Shown: piece by piece, positions 6,984 to 14,729 of the stretch
Layout of the letters: each line of letters opens with the position of its first letter
How positions within the stretch are numbered: position 1 is the first letter of the stretch
NCBI GenBank assembly: GCA_051000345.1
Contig: JBPCOJ010000035.1
Location: 1 to 19,280 of the forward strand
Reading direction: 5' to 3'
DNA: 19,280 nt
DNA from: JBHENC01 sp051000345
GTDB lineage: Bacteria > Acidobacteriota > Blastocatellia > Pyrinomonadales > Pyrinomonadaceae
Made by a program: the position numbers and the translations under genes
The notes under the pieces: generated by a model
Database searches by the model: none
What the model was told of the DNA's origin: nothing
What the model saw: only the letters and a program-made list of their open reading frames with translations

Positions 6984-8705
6984 ATGAGCAGTAAATTTGG
7001 CATAGTTGCGGCTACGATCCTAGTCGCGGCGTCTCTTATCGGCGGCACTCTCGGCGGAGCAATGACGAATCGCGCGGCGGCCACCGCTGCTGCCACGCCG
7101 AAGCCCGCAGGCGACAACTCGCCCGCCGCCATCGAAGGCAACTACCGCGCGGCGATGGATGTCATTACGAACAACTATGCGGGCGAGGTCGATTACGGGC
7201 GCGCCACGCAGACCGCCATACAGGGAATGCTTTCGACCCTCGATCCGCACTCGACCTATTTCCCGCAAACCGAATTCACGAAGCTCAAGGAAGATCAAGA
7301 CTCGCGCTTTTACGGCATCGGCGTCACCATTCTGCAACACCGCGACGGCGTTTATGTACAATCGCCTGTGCCTGATACTCCGGCGGCGCGCGCGGGGCTT
7401 CGCTACGGTGATCGCATCGTCGAAGTGGACGGCAAGGACTCGCGCGAATGGACGAGCGAGCAAGTCTCGAAGAACGTGCGCGGAGCGATGGGGACAAGCG
7501 TGCGTCTCAAGATCGAGCGCGCCGGTTCCGAAGCTCCTTTGTATTTTACAATCGTGCGCGCCGCCGTGCCGCTGCCTTCGATCAGCAATGCTTACATGAT
7601 TCGTCCCGGCACGGGATACATAGGTCTGACGCGCGGCTTTCAACACACGACCGGCGACGAACTGCACGATGCGATTGTCGATTTGAAGAAACAGGGAATG
7701 CGCCAGATCATTTTGGATTTGCGCGGCAATCCCGGCGGCTTGCTCGATCAAGCGATTGACGTGGCAGGCGAATTTCTGCCGCGTGGACAAACGGTTGTTT
7801 CCGTGCGCGGGCGCGAATACTCGCAGCCTGCCGTTTATCGCTCGAAGGGGACAGACCCGGAAGATTTTCCGCTCGTTGTATTGATTAACCGCAACTCCGC
7901 TTCGGCTTCGGAAATCGTCGCGGGCGCGATTCAGGACAACGGGCGCGGACTTCTCGTCGGCGAAACAAGTTTCGGCAAGGCGCTTGTCCAACGCGTCTTT
8001 CAACTTCCCTTCGGCACGGGGCTGACGCTCACCACAGCCAAGTATTACACGCCCTACGGACGCTCTATCCAACGCGATTACTCGAACGGCTCGCTCTATG
8101 ATTACTACGTCCGCCACGACACGGCAGACGAACCGCAGCCACGCACGCCGCGCACGCCCGGCCAAGCCATTCAACCAATCGCACAGCCGACGCCCGCGCC
8201 CAGCCCGCACCCGCCGACAGGCCCCGCCGTTCGCACAGCGGGCGGGCGCACCTTCTACGGCGGCGGCGGCATCACGCCCGACATAGACGTTAAGCAACCC
8301 GTCTTCACGCCCGCGCGCCTTCGTATCATGGAAGCGGCTTTTCAATTCACGCGCCAGCTTGCCGCCGGACAAATTCCCGGCCTCGAAAACTACCGCATCG
8401 AAAAAACAGAATACGAACACGCGCCGCGCGCGACTGATTATCCAGTTACGGATCGCGTCCTCGAAGCCTTCCGCGCCTTCGTCAAACGCGATGGCAATCT
8501 TGCACTCGAACCCGCGCAGATCGACGCCGAAGCCGACTTTACAAAGCTGCGCCTGCGCGAAGAAATCATCACCGCCGCTTATTCCACCGACGCCGGAGCG
8601 CGTGTGCTCCTTGACGGCGACCCGCAAACCCAGCGCGCCCTCGAAGCCATGCCCGACGCCAAACGCCTCACCGAAAGCGTCCGCAGCAATGCTTCTGTGA
8701 GTTAG
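6984..8705 (+). CDS. S41 family C-terminal processing peptidase (CtpA/Prc type)
   Basis: This is an exported, membrane-tethered serine protease that trims or degrades envelope proteins from the C-terminus. The start chosen is the ATG at 6984 with GGAG at 6974-6977; the frame is open further upstream but without support. The 573-residue product begins with a hydrophobic segment (about 5-26) ending in a Gly/Ala-rich stretch, an uncleaved anchor or signal peptide. A PDZ domain follows (about 100-190, with GLRYGDRIVEVDG), then the S41 core. Ser307 (in NSASASE), Asp318 and Lys332 (in GETSFGKAL) keep the 11- and 25-residue spacings of the E. coli Prc Ser430-Asp441-Lys455 set, so it should be active. 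A Pro-rich linker (384-415) is inserted before the YGGGGITPDI block, and a C-terminal helical region of about 130 residues follows. Transcribed alone, divergent from the glycosyltransferase. Confidence 0.95.
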   Translation: MSSKFGIVAATILVAASLIGGTLGGAMTNRAAATAAATPKPAGDNSPAAIEGNYRAAMDVITNNYAGEVDYGRATQTAIQGMLSTLDPHSTYFPQTEFTKLKEDQDSRFYGIGVTILQHRDGVYVQSPVPDTPAARAGLRYGDRIVEVDGKDSREWTSEQVSKNVRGAMGTSVRLKIERAGSEAPLYFTIVRAAVPLPSISNAYMIRPGTGYIGLTRGFQHTTGDELHDAIVDLKKQGMRQIILDLRGNPGGLLDQAIDVAGEFLPRGQTVVSVRGREYSQPAVYRSKGTDPEDFPLVVLINRNSASASEIVAGAIQDNGRGLLVGETSFGKALVQRVFQLPFGTGLTLTTAKYYTPYGRSIQRDYSNGSLYDYYVRHDTADEPQPRTPRTPGQAIQPIAQPTPAPSPHPPTGPAVRTAGGRTFYGGGGITPDIDVKQPVFTPARLRIMEAAFQFTRQLAAGQIPGLENYRIEKTEYEHAPRATDYPVTDRVLEAFRAFVKRDGNLALEPAQIDAEADFTKLRLREEIITAAYSTDAGARVLLDGDPQTQRALEAMPDAKRLTESVRSNASVS

Positions 8706-8773
8706 ACTTTTGAAATCTAAAGCTGTTACAAAGCGTGTAAGCTCTTTTCGTGCGTAACAACTGATCGTAACTT

Positions 8774-9943
8774 TTAATCAACCATTCTCACAATCAAGCA
8801 TTTCAAATAATAAGTTTCCGGCACGCCAAACAGTACCGGATGATCGCGCGCCTGCATTCGCTTTTCAAGAAGTTGCACGCGGCGTTTCGCATCACGCGCG
8901 GATTCCGCAACGAGTTCGAGAAAGATGTCTTCCGATATGTGGTAAGAACAGGTGCAGGTAACGAGCGTGCCGTTCGGGTTCAAGAGTTTCATCGCACGCA
9001 AATTGATTTCTTTGTAGCCGCGCGCAGCAGATTTGACAGTCGCACGACTCTTGGCGAAGGCGGGCGGGTCGAGCACAATAGTGTCGAAGCGCTCGCGGGA
9101 GGTTTCCATTTCGCGCAGCGCGTCGAAGACGTTGGCTTCGCGGAATTCGACGTTGCGCGCGTCGTTTAATTTCGCATTGCGTTTGGCTTGCGCGACGGCG
9201 TCGGCGGAAATATCCAAACCGAGCACGCTGTCGCACGCGTGCGCGAGATGCAGCGCGAATGCGCCGTTGAAGGTAAAGCAATCGAGCGCGCGCCCGTGCG
9301 CAAAGCGGCTGGCGGCAAGACGATTTTCGCGCTGATCGAGAAACGAGCCGGTCTTTTGCCCGCCGAGCGGCGCAACCAGAAAACGCACGCCGTCCTGCAC
9401 GATCTCGAATTCATCGACTGCCTCGCCGTAAACAAGTCCGGCGCGCAACTCCAAGCCTTCCAACTCGCGCACGCGCGCGTCGTTGCGCTCGATCACGGCG
9501 CGCGGCGCAAATTCTTCGACAAGCAATTCGACGAGCATTTCCTTAACGGCGTCGGTTCCCTGCGCGAGAGTTTGAAGCACGAACACGTCGTCGTAAACAT
9601 CCACGATCAGCGACGGCAGCAAATCGCCTTCAGAATAAACGAGCCGGTACGCGTTCGTGTTCGCCTTGTAACTCGCGCGTCGCCGCATCGCTTCGCGCAG
9701 GCGTTTGCGCCACCATTCGCGGTCAATCTTTTCATCAGTAAGAGTCAAAAGTCGCAGAGAAATTTCCGAGCGGTCACTATAAATAAATTGGCCGACGAAT
9801 TTCCCGCGCTCGTCGCGCACGCCCACAACCGCGCCGCCCGAAACGCCGTCAGCGTTCGTGATGTCGCTGCGGTAAATCCATAAATGACCGGCGCGGCGAA
9901 CTCTCTCGGCTCCGCGCTTATTAACGGTAATGTGTTGGTTCAT
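8774..9943 (-). CDS. rlmI: 23S rRNA (cytosine-5)-methyltransferase, RlmI-like
   Basis: RlmI-type enzymes use S-adenosylmethionine to methylate a cytosine of 23S rRNA (m5C1962 in E. coli). The 389-residue protein (E. coli 396) has an N-terminal PUA-type RNA-binding domain (VNKRGAERVRRAGHLWIY, 8-25). A central domain follows, with YSEGDLLPSLIVDVY (103-117) and KTGSFLDQRENR (197-208). Then comes the Rossmann methyltransferase with ALDCFTFNGAFALHLA (219-234), LGLDIS (241-246), VLDPPAFAKS (290-299) and the cysteine-bearing CTCSYH (330-335). I chose the ATG at 9943 and not the longer frame from 10069. Reasons: AAAGGA lies just upstream, the preceding 42 residues look random, and the PUA domain then starts where it should. 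It is divergent from perR and converges with the S41 protease gene. The exact target base is inferred from family. Confidence 0.93.
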   Translation of the reverse strand: MNQHITVNKRGAERVRRAGHLWIYRSDITNADGVSGGAVVGVRDERGKFVGQFIYSDRSEISLRLLTLTDEKIDREWWRKRLREAMRRRASYKANTNAYRLVYSEGDLLPSLIVDVYDDVFVLQTLAQGTDAVKEMLVELLVEEFAPRAVIERNDARVRELEGLELRAGLVYGEAVDEFEIVQDGVRFLVAPLGGQKTGSFLDQRENRLAASRFAHGRALDCFTFNGAFALHLAHACDSVLGLDISADAVAQAKRNAKLNDARNVEFREANVFDALREMETSRERFDTIVLDPPAFAKSRATVKSAARGYKEINLRAMKLLNPNGTLVTCTCSYHISEDIFLELVAESARDAKRRVQLLEKRMQARDHPVLFGVPETYYLKCLIVRMVD

Positions 9944-10084
9944 TTTTCCTTTGGCATTGAAGCCTTGCTTGTTTTTGTCGAATTGCGTTCCTGATGAAAT
10001 ATAAAGGAGCGCTATTCTTTCCGTCTTTCTATTCGGATGGCAAGTTGAGAAAGAGATTCCAGACAACAAGTTTGGTTTTAAGAA

Positions 10085-10099
10085 TTAGAATTACTATTG
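10085..10099 (+). promoter_or_regulatory. Candidate PerR box overlapping the perR promoter
   Basis: TTAGAATTACTATTG matches 10 of the 14 defined positions of the Bacillus PerR box (TTATAATnATTATAA), better in the left half. It overlaps the -35 of the promoter predicted for perR, where a bound repressor would block RNA polymerase, consistent with autoregulation. The match is partial, and the region is AT-rich, which raises the chance background. Confidence 0.35.
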
Positions 10100-10125
10100 A
10101 CTTTAATCAAGCGAGACATTATGCT
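10097..10125 (+). promoter_or_regulatory. Promoter of the perR-catalase unit
   Basis: TTGACT (10097-10102) and TATGCT (10120-10125) lie 17 bases apart. Transcription would begin near 10132, which excludes the earlier in-frame start codons at 10097 and 10121 and points to the ATG at 10145. Confidence 0.55.
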
Positions 10126-10144
10126 CCCGCGCAAGAGTCAAAGC

Positions 10145-10585
10145 ATGAAAGATACTAATAAGCGACAGAACAACGCGGAAATTTTGCGCCAGAAGCTCGA
10201 AGCACGCGGCGGGCATTTGACGAAGCAGCGCGTCGCTGTCTTCGATTACCTGAGCCGTGTCGAGCACCATCCGACTGCCGACGAAATCTTCCTCGCGGTC
10301 AAAAGCAAACTGCCGCGAATCAGCCTCGCAACCATCTACAATAATCTGGAAACGCTCGTCGAATGCAATGCCGTTTCCAAGCTGAGTTACGGTGACGGCG
10401 CGGCGCGCTACGACATACGCACGGATCATCATTATCACACGCGCTGTTTGAAGTGCGGCAAGCTATGGGACTTGGATTCTGCGGAAGGCGCTGAAGCGTT
10501 GAAGCGCATCAAGCCGCAAAAGGGATTTGAAGTAAAGGATTACCGGCTGGAACTCTTAGGCCACTGCCGTGAGTGCCGCCGGTAA
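10145..10585 (+). CDS. perR: Fur-family peroxide-sensing repressor, PerR type
   Basis: PerR represses peroxide-defence genes and is inactivated when H2O2 oxidises histidines that bind its regulatory Fe(II). The 146-residue protein has an N-terminal winged helix (GGHLTKQRVAVFDYL, 22-36; LATIYNNLETL, 61-71) and a C-terminal metal-binding dimer domain. All ligands of B. subtilis PerR have counterparts: His42, Asp90, His96, His98 and Asp109 for the sensing site, and the structural zinc cysteines Cys101, Cys104, Cys141 and Cys144. Asp109 is diagnostic, since Fur proteins usually carry Glu there. I chose the ATG at 10145 because it follows the predicted promoter and gives the normal PerR length; AAGAG lies 7 bases upstream. 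The catalase gene begins 48 bases downstream on the same strand, the expected target. Fur or another paralogue remains possible but less likely. Confidence 0.88.
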   Translation: MKDTNKRQNNAEILRQKLEARGGHLTKQRVAVFDYLSRVEHHPTADEIFLAVKSKLPRISLATIYNNLETLVECNAVSKLSYGDGAARYDIRTDHHYHTRCLKCGKLWDLDSAEGAEALKRIKPQKGFEVKDYRLELLGHCRECRR

Positions 10586-10633
10586 TATTTTTTTTTGCGA
10601 AACGATGTTTACCGAACACACGGAGGAACTTGT

Positions 10634-12253
10634 ATGAGTGACGAAAAGATGAACGAAAAAAATGAGGGCGCGACGAACACGAAGCCCAGCGAGCGTGATA
10701 AACCGCAGCCGGAGTTGACCAACCGGCAGGGACACCACATTTACGATAATCAAAACAGCCGCACCATCGGTGATCGTGGCCCGACGACGCTCGAAAATTA
10801 TCAGTTTCTAGAGAAGATCAGCCACTTCGACCGCGAGCGCATTCCAGAGCGCGTCGTTCATGCGAGAGGCGCGGGCGCGCACGGCTACTTCGAGGCTTAC
10901 GGCACAATCGGCAGCGATCCGGCGAGCAAGTACACGCGCGCCAAGTTGTTTCAGGAAAAAGGAAAGCGCACGCCCGTCTTCGTGCGTTTCTCGACCGTGA
11001 TTCACGGCGGCACATCGCCCGAAACAGCGCGTGACCCGCGCGGCTTCGCCGTCAAATTCTACACAGAGGACGGCAATTGGGATTTAGTCGGCAACAATTT
11101 GAAAGTATTTTTTATTCGTGACGCGATCAAGTTCCCGGATGTTATTCACTCGCTCAAGCCAGACCCCGTGACGAACAGACAAGACCCGAACCGCATCTTC
11201 GACTTTATGAGCCTGACGCCCGAATCAATGCACATGCTGACGTTTCTTTTTAGTCCGCGCGGCATTCCCGCCAACTACCGCGAGCAGGAAGGCGCGGGCG
11301 TCAACACGTACAAGATGTACAACATGGAAGGCGAAGGCGTGCTCGTTAAGTATCACTGGATTCCGAAGCAGGGCGTGCGTTCGCTAACGCAGGCGCAGGC
11401 CAACGAAATACAGGCGACGAACTTTAATCATGCGACGCAGGATTTATACGAAGCCATCGAGCGCGGAGATTTCCCGGAATGGGAATTTCAGATTCAGGTG
11501 ATGTCGGACGACGAGCACACGGAGTTGGATTTTGATCCGCTCGACGACACGAAAACATGGCCGGAAGATCAATTCCCGATGTTGCCCGCAGGCCGCATGG
11601 TTCTGGACAGAAACCCGTCGAACTACTTTGCGGAAGTCGAACAAGTCGCCTTCGGCACGGGCGTCCTCGTTGACGGACTTGATTTCTCGGACGACAAGAT
11701 GCTGCAAGGCCGCACGTTCTCTTACTCCGACACGCATCGTTACCGCGTCGGGCCTAATTATCTGCAACTGCCTGTCAACAGTCCGCAAAAACACGTTGCG
11801 ACCAACCAGCGCGACGGACAGATGACGTACAACGTGGACGGCAACGAAGCGGGCGGGAATCCGCACATCAACTATGAGCCGAACAGTCGCGGCGGCTTGA
11901 AGGAAGCTCAAGGGTCTGGCAAGTCGCACACGCCTTACGTCGAAGGCAATGTGGTGCGCCAGAAGATCAGCCGGACAAACGATTACAAGCAGGCGGGTGA
12001 GCGTTACCGCGTGATCGAGGATTGGGAACGCGATGACCTTATCAACAATCTGGTGGGAGCGCTCAAGCAGTGCAACAGAGACATACAGGAGCGCATGGTC
12101 TGGCACTTCTCGCAGTGCGATAAGGATTACGGACAGCGCGTGGCAGACGGCATCGGCGTCAAGGTCGAGGACATTAAACCCGAAAGCATCGGCCTTAATG
12201 CTGACGGAACGGCGATGAAGAACGAAAAGGCAATGGAAACCGCACGGGGCTAA
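10634..12253 (+). CDS. Monofunctional heme catalase, small-subunit type
   Basis: This enzyme converts hydrogen peroxide to water and oxygen. The 539-residue protein carries the distal histidine in RVVHARGAGAHG (His76), the distal asparagine in DLVGNNLKVFF (154/155) and the proximal heme-ligand tyrosine in RTFSYSDTHRYR (Tyr364, with Arg360 four residues earlier). It also has the conserved FDRERIPERVVH block. The C-terminus lacks the extra flavodoxin-like domain of large-subunit catalases. The motifs IKFPDVIHSLKPDP and MSLTPESMHMLTFLFS suggest the clade 1 or clade 3 branch; I cannot separate these by eye. The start has an excellent GGAGGA (10622-10627) 6 bases before the ATG. A longer frame from a TTG at 10595 is disregarded for that reason. 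It follows perR and ends in a strong terminator, so the two probably form one peroxide-responsive unit. Confidence 0.97.
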   Translation: MSDEKMNEKNEGATNTKPSERDKPQPELTNRQGHHIYDNQNSRTIGDRGPTTLENYQFLEKISHFDRERIPERVVHARGAGAHGYFEAYGTIGSDPASKYTRAKLFQEKGKRTPVFVRFSTVIHGGTSPETARDPRGFAVKFYTEDGNWDLVGNNLKVFFIRDAIKFPDVIHSLKPDPVTNRQDPNRIFDFMSLTPESMHMLTFLFSPRGIPANYREQEGAGVNTYKMYNMEGEGVLVKYHWIPKQGVRSLTQAQANEIQATNFNHATQDLYEAIERGDFPEWEFQIQVMSDDEHTELDFDPLDDTKTWPEDQFPMLPAGRMVLDRNPSNYFAEVEQVAFGTGVLVDGLDFSDDKMLQGRTFSYSDTHRYRVGPNYLQLPVNSPQKHVATNQRDGQMTYNVDGNEAGGNPHINYEPNSRGGLKEAQGSGKSHTPYVEGNVVRQKISRTNDYKQAGERYRVIEDWERDDLINNLVGALKQCNRDIQERMVWHFSQCDKDYGQRVADGIGVKVEDIKPESIGLNADGTAMKNEKAMETARG

Positions 12254-12275
12254 TTCTAATTCTCTGCTGAACAGC

Positions 12276-12315
12276 AACGGCGTCCGAAGTCTAAGCAAAC
12301 TTCGGACGCCGTTTT
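12276..12315 (+). terminator. Rho-independent terminator after catalase
   Basis: A perfect stem of 15 bp (arms 12276-12290 and 12299-12313, with ACGGCGTCCGAAGT as the core) around an 8-base loop is followed by TTTT. It lies 22 bases after the catalase stop codon. This is the clearest terminator in the window. Confidence 0.93.
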
Positions 12316-12371
12316 ACTGGGAGCAAGGCGTTGAGTCACAGCCAATGCAATGTTAAGTTAATTATCGGATA

Positions 12372-12492
12372 AATTGCCTCCAGCTTTAGCTGGAGGGTAC
12401 AAGCAAGAGAGAGTGTGGCTTTAGCCAAACGGTTCGGCTAAAGCCTCTAATACTTAGCTTACCTCTTCCACTAGCTAAAGCTAGGGGCAATT
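12372..12492 (+). repeat. Three-hairpin REP/MITE-like element, copy A
   Basis: The element has inverted ends: AATTGCC at 12372 and GGCAATT at 12492, with 21 of 25 terminal bases matching after inversion. Each end is itself a palindrome: CCTCCAGC TTTA GCTGGAGG at 12377-12396, and the imperfect 12468-12487 around CTAGC TAAA GCTAG. A central hairpin pairs GGCTTTAGCC (12417-12426) with GGCTAAAGCC (12436-12445). All stems share the AGC-TTT/AAA-GCT core. Copy B at 14467-14593 has the same order, spacing and orientation. The element lies in the gap after the catalase terminator. No target-site duplication or open frame is seen, so it would be non-autonomous if mobile. Confidence 0.8.
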
Positions 12493-12544
12493 CAAAGAAA
12501 TCTAAACACTTAAATTACAAAGCACTAATCGGGCGCTGTGAATG

Positions 12545-13600
12545 CTAAACCGTATAAAGCTCTTCGAGGAATTGTAAATTCATAGCGCGCACTTTTTGCG
12601 AATCGTAGGAAGCGAGGCACTCGATTAACTTTTCGACTGCCGCCGGATCGAACTGCGTGCCTGCGCCCTCGCGCAGTCTGGCGATGGCTGTTTCCTGCGG
12701 CAAATGCTTGCGGTAAGGACGGTCGCTCATCATCGCATCATACGCATCGACGACGGCAACGATGCGCGCGCCGAGCGGAATCGCTTCGCCTGCCAGACAC
12801 GACGGATAGCCGCCGCCGTTCCACCATTCGTGATGATGCTTGACGATGCCGTGAACGATTTCCAGATGCGGTATGCTGCGCACGGCCTGTTCGCCGTAAT
12901 CGACATGGAGGCGCATCGCGGCGGTTTCTTCGGGCGTCAGGCGTCCGGGCTTGCGCAGGATTCCTTCCGGGACGCCGATCTTTCCAATATCATGAAGTAG
13001 CGCGCCGAGTTTGAAGTTCATCGCTTCCGATTCCGTAGCACCAAAACGCTGCGCGACGGCTTCCGTTAAATCGACCATCATGTTGGAATGCTCACCCGTG
13101 TAACTGTCCTTGACGGCGAGCAAGGAAATCAGCGCCTTCACAGTCGAGATAAGCGACTGCCGCGCCTCTGTTTCAAGCACGCGATTGCGTTCCCTGATGC
13201 CGCTCATCACGAGCACGTTGTCGATGACGTTCAGAAGTTCGGAGTGACCGAAGGGCTTGCACAAATAAGCGGCGAGGCCTGCTTCGAGCAGTTCGCGTTG
13301 TTCCGCTTGATTGCCCGTGCGCGCGGTCAGCATGATAACGGGCGTGTGCCGCAAATGCTGTTCAGCGCCGTTCGATAATTTGGCGAAGACTTCCCTGCCG
13401 CTCATGCCGGGCATCATGTAATCGAGCAGTATCAGATCGGGGCTCAGTTCGCGCGCCAATTGCAAGCCTTCTCGCCCGCTGGCTGCGCCCGCAAAGCGAT
13501 AGCCCGCCCGCTCCAAACTAATGCGGCCAAGCTTCAGGAGCGACGGATCATCGTCGATGAAGAGAATGAGTTTAGTTGTATTTTGATTTGTGCAAGACAT
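12545..13600 (-). CDS. Response regulator with HD-GYP phosphodiesterase domain
   Basis: The 351-residue protein joins a receiver domain (about 10-130) to an HD-GYP domain (about 148-330), the type that hydrolyses cyclic di-GMP. The receiver has the acidic pocket FIDDD (14-18), the phosphorylation site Asp60 in LLDYMMPGMSG, Thr92 and Lys115 in LCKPFG. The output domain has YTGEHS (His171), LLHDIGKIGVP (His203-Asp204), His232, HHHEWWNGGGYP (255-266) and VDAYDAMMSDRPYR (284-297). All the metal-binding positions and the GYP signature are present, so it is likely active. No kinase gene is adjacent, making it an orphan regulator. Upstream of the ATG, GGGATGGAAAG is a plausible but poorly spaced ribosome site. 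It is divergent from a GreA-family gene, and its 3' end faces the copy A repeat. Confidence 0.95.
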   Translation of the reverse strand: MSCTNQNTTKLILFIDDDPSLLKLGRISLERAGYRFAGAASGREGLQLARELSPDLILLDYMMPGMSGREVFAKLSNGAEQHLRHTPVIMLTARTGNQAEQRELLEAGLAAYLCKPFGHSELLNVIDNVLVMSGIRERNRVLETEARQSLISTVKALISLLAVKDSYTGEHSNMMVDLTEAVAQRFGATESEAMNFKLGALLHDIGKIGVPEGILRKPGRLTPEETAAMRLHVDYGEQAVRSIPHLEIVHGIVKHHHEWWNGGGYPSCLAGEAIPLGARIVAVVDAYDAMMSDRPYRKHLPQETAIARLREGAGTQFDPAAVEKLIECLASYDSQKVRAMNLQFLEELYTV

Positions 13601-13949
13601 CGCTTTCCATCCCGATTATCGTCCCGTGTTATGGCCTGAACGGAAAGCCGCGTGCTCCCGTTTCTGCCAGATGGTTATGTGCGATGAGGTATGCTAGCCT
13701 GACGCGCTCGCGTTTCTTCGCGGGGCGGCGAACTACAGAAACATGATAGCGCGGGCATCTTCCTTCGAGCCGCAACGGGAGAAGGGCTTTTGTTTATTCA
13801 ACTCACACAAAGTAATTGAATAATCGAAGACACCGAAAGCGAGTATAGCGTAAAATATCGAAACGCATCAACGACTGTTTTCCTTTTGGGATTTCAGACG
13901 GTAAAGTACGCGGCTGATACTTCGTCTGGATTGTGGAGCGAGAAAAAAA
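13601..13949. other. Divergent intergenic region, no gene seen
   Basis: This gap of 349 bases separates the divergent HD-GYP and GreA-family genes and must hold both promoters. I see only weak -10-like sequences (TATAGC and TAAAAT near 13844-13855 on the plus strand) without proper -35 partners. No open frame, tRNA or repeat is apparent, and no cyclic di-GMP riboswitch core is recognisable. Confidence 0.55.
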
Positions 13950-14429
13950 TTGACACAGGAAATCAAGCAGCGCCTTCAAGGTGAATTAGAAGAACTGGAA
14001 ACGGAACTGCGCATACATTTGCCGAAGCAAATCAAACTCGCGCTGGAGTTCGGCGATCTGCGCGAGAACGCGGAATACCGCGCCGCGCTTGACCGTCAAG
14101 AGATTGTGCGCGCGCGCATCGGGCAGTTGCGCCAGCGCCTGAGCGAAGTTTCGTCGATTGATTTATCGAAGGTGCCGCACGGACGCGCCGCCTACGGTTC
14201 GACGCTCGTGCTTTATGACGGAGAGCGCGATGAGGAAGTAACGTACAAACTCGTCACGCCGGAAGAAAGCGATCCGCACGGCGGCTTGATTTCCACTACC
14301 TCGCCGGTCGGCAAAAGTTTAATGGGCAAGGAAGAAGGCGATGAAGTCGTTGTGCGCACGCCCGCCGGTGCGCGCACGTTTGAAATTCGCAGCCTTCTCA
14401 CGATTCACGATAAAGCGCCGGAAGGTTAA
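13950..14429 (+). CDS. greA: GreA/GreB-family transcription elongation factor
   Basis: Gre factors enter the RNA polymerase secondary channel and stimulate cleavage of backtracked transcripts. The 159-residue protein has an N-terminal antiparallel coiled coil (1-75). Its tip carries EFGDLRENAEYRAA (33-46), with the two acidic catalytic residues Asp36 and Glu39 at the positions of GreA Asp41 and Glu44. The C-terminal FKBP-like domain runs through GSTLVLYDGERDEEVTYKLV to SPVGKSLMGKEEGDEVVVRTPAG. The start is a TTG at 13950 with GGAG at 13935-13938; no ATG lies near it in frame. The N-terminus is several residues shorter than E. coli GreA and lacks the usual MxxxPMTxxG opening. It could therefore be a second Gre paralogue rather than the main GreA. 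It is followed by copy B of the three-hairpin repeat. Confidence 0.9.
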   Translation: MTQEIKQRLQGELEELETELRIHLPKQIKLALEFGDLRENAEYRAALDRQEIVRARIGQLRQRLSEVSSIDLSKVPHGRAAYGSTLVLYDGERDEEVTYKLVTPEESDPHGGLISTTSPVGKSLMGKEEGDEVVVRTPAGARTFEIRSLLTIHDKAPEG

Positions 14430-14466
14430 ACGCGTGGATTACGCAAAACCAGGTTCTGTTGATATA

Positions 14467-14593
14467 AGTTGCCACTAGCACAAGCCAAGTGGACGAATGC
14501 TTGATAAATTGTTCGGCTTTAGCCAAAATAGATTCGGCTAAAGCCTACAATCTACCAGCTTCATTGATCCACTAGCTGAAGCTAGTGGCAACT
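14467..14593 (+). repeat. Three-hairpin REP/MITE-like element, copy B
   Basis: This has the same architecture as copy A. The ends AGTTGCCACTAGC (14467-14479) and GCTAGTGGCAACT (14581-14593) are perfect 13-base inverted repeats. The right end forms CCACTAGC TGAA GCTAGTGG (14569-14588). The left hairpin is partly degenerate (CCACT 14472-14476 with AGTGG 14488-14492). The central hairpin is GGCTTTAGCC (14515-14524) with GGCTAAAGCC (14536-14545), identical in its arms to copy A. It is direct-oriented relative to copy A and lies between greA and its terminator. Confidence 0.8.
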
Positions 14594-14655
14594 GAAGACT
14601 CATCACTTATGTTAATAGAAAATGAGAAGTAGTCCAAGCAGAGCCAGACAATACA

Positions 14656-14695
14656 ACCGGCAAGCCTTCAATCGTTTCATCGAAGGCTTGCCGGT
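14656..14695. terminator. Bidirectional terminator between greA and the hemerythrin-like gene
   Basis: A perfect 14-bp stem (ACCGGCAAGCCTTC at 14656-14669 with GAAGGCTTGCCGGT at 14682-14695) encloses a 12-base loop. It is followed by AAATCTTTG on the plus strand and by TGTATTGT on the minus strand. It sits between convergent genes, so it probably serves both, although neither U-tract is strong. Confidence 0.75.
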
Positions 14696-14729
14696 AAATC
14701 TTTGTCGTTCGATTCGAGTGTAACTTTAT

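Noticed and set aside
7020..8627. A 535-codon open frame on the minus strand opposite the S41 protease gene
   Set aside because: It is antisense to a clear protease, has no recognisable motif and is full of Arg and Ala. This is the usual mirror of GC-rich codons.
9944..10069. N-terminal 42-residue extension of the RlmI-like protein
   Set aside because: No ribosome site, random-looking residues, and the PUA domain begins properly at the ATG at 9943.
10145..10585. Classical iron-sensing Fur or Zur
   Set aside because: Asp at the position where Fur has Glu, the full PerR ligand set and the adjacent catalase favour PerR.
12366..12498. Target-site duplication around repeat copy A (and likewise around copy B)
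   Set aside because: Flanking bases (CGGATA/CAAAGA for A; GATATA/GAAGAC for B) do not match, so classical transposition duplication is not shown.
13601..13949. Cyclic di-GMP riboswitch upstream of the HD-GYP gene
   Set aside because: The region was examined on both strands for the conserved GEMM core and none was found.
12294..14700. CRISPR array, suggested by repeated hairpins
   Set aside because: Only two long structured elements exist, separated by genes, with no short regular spacers and no cas genes.
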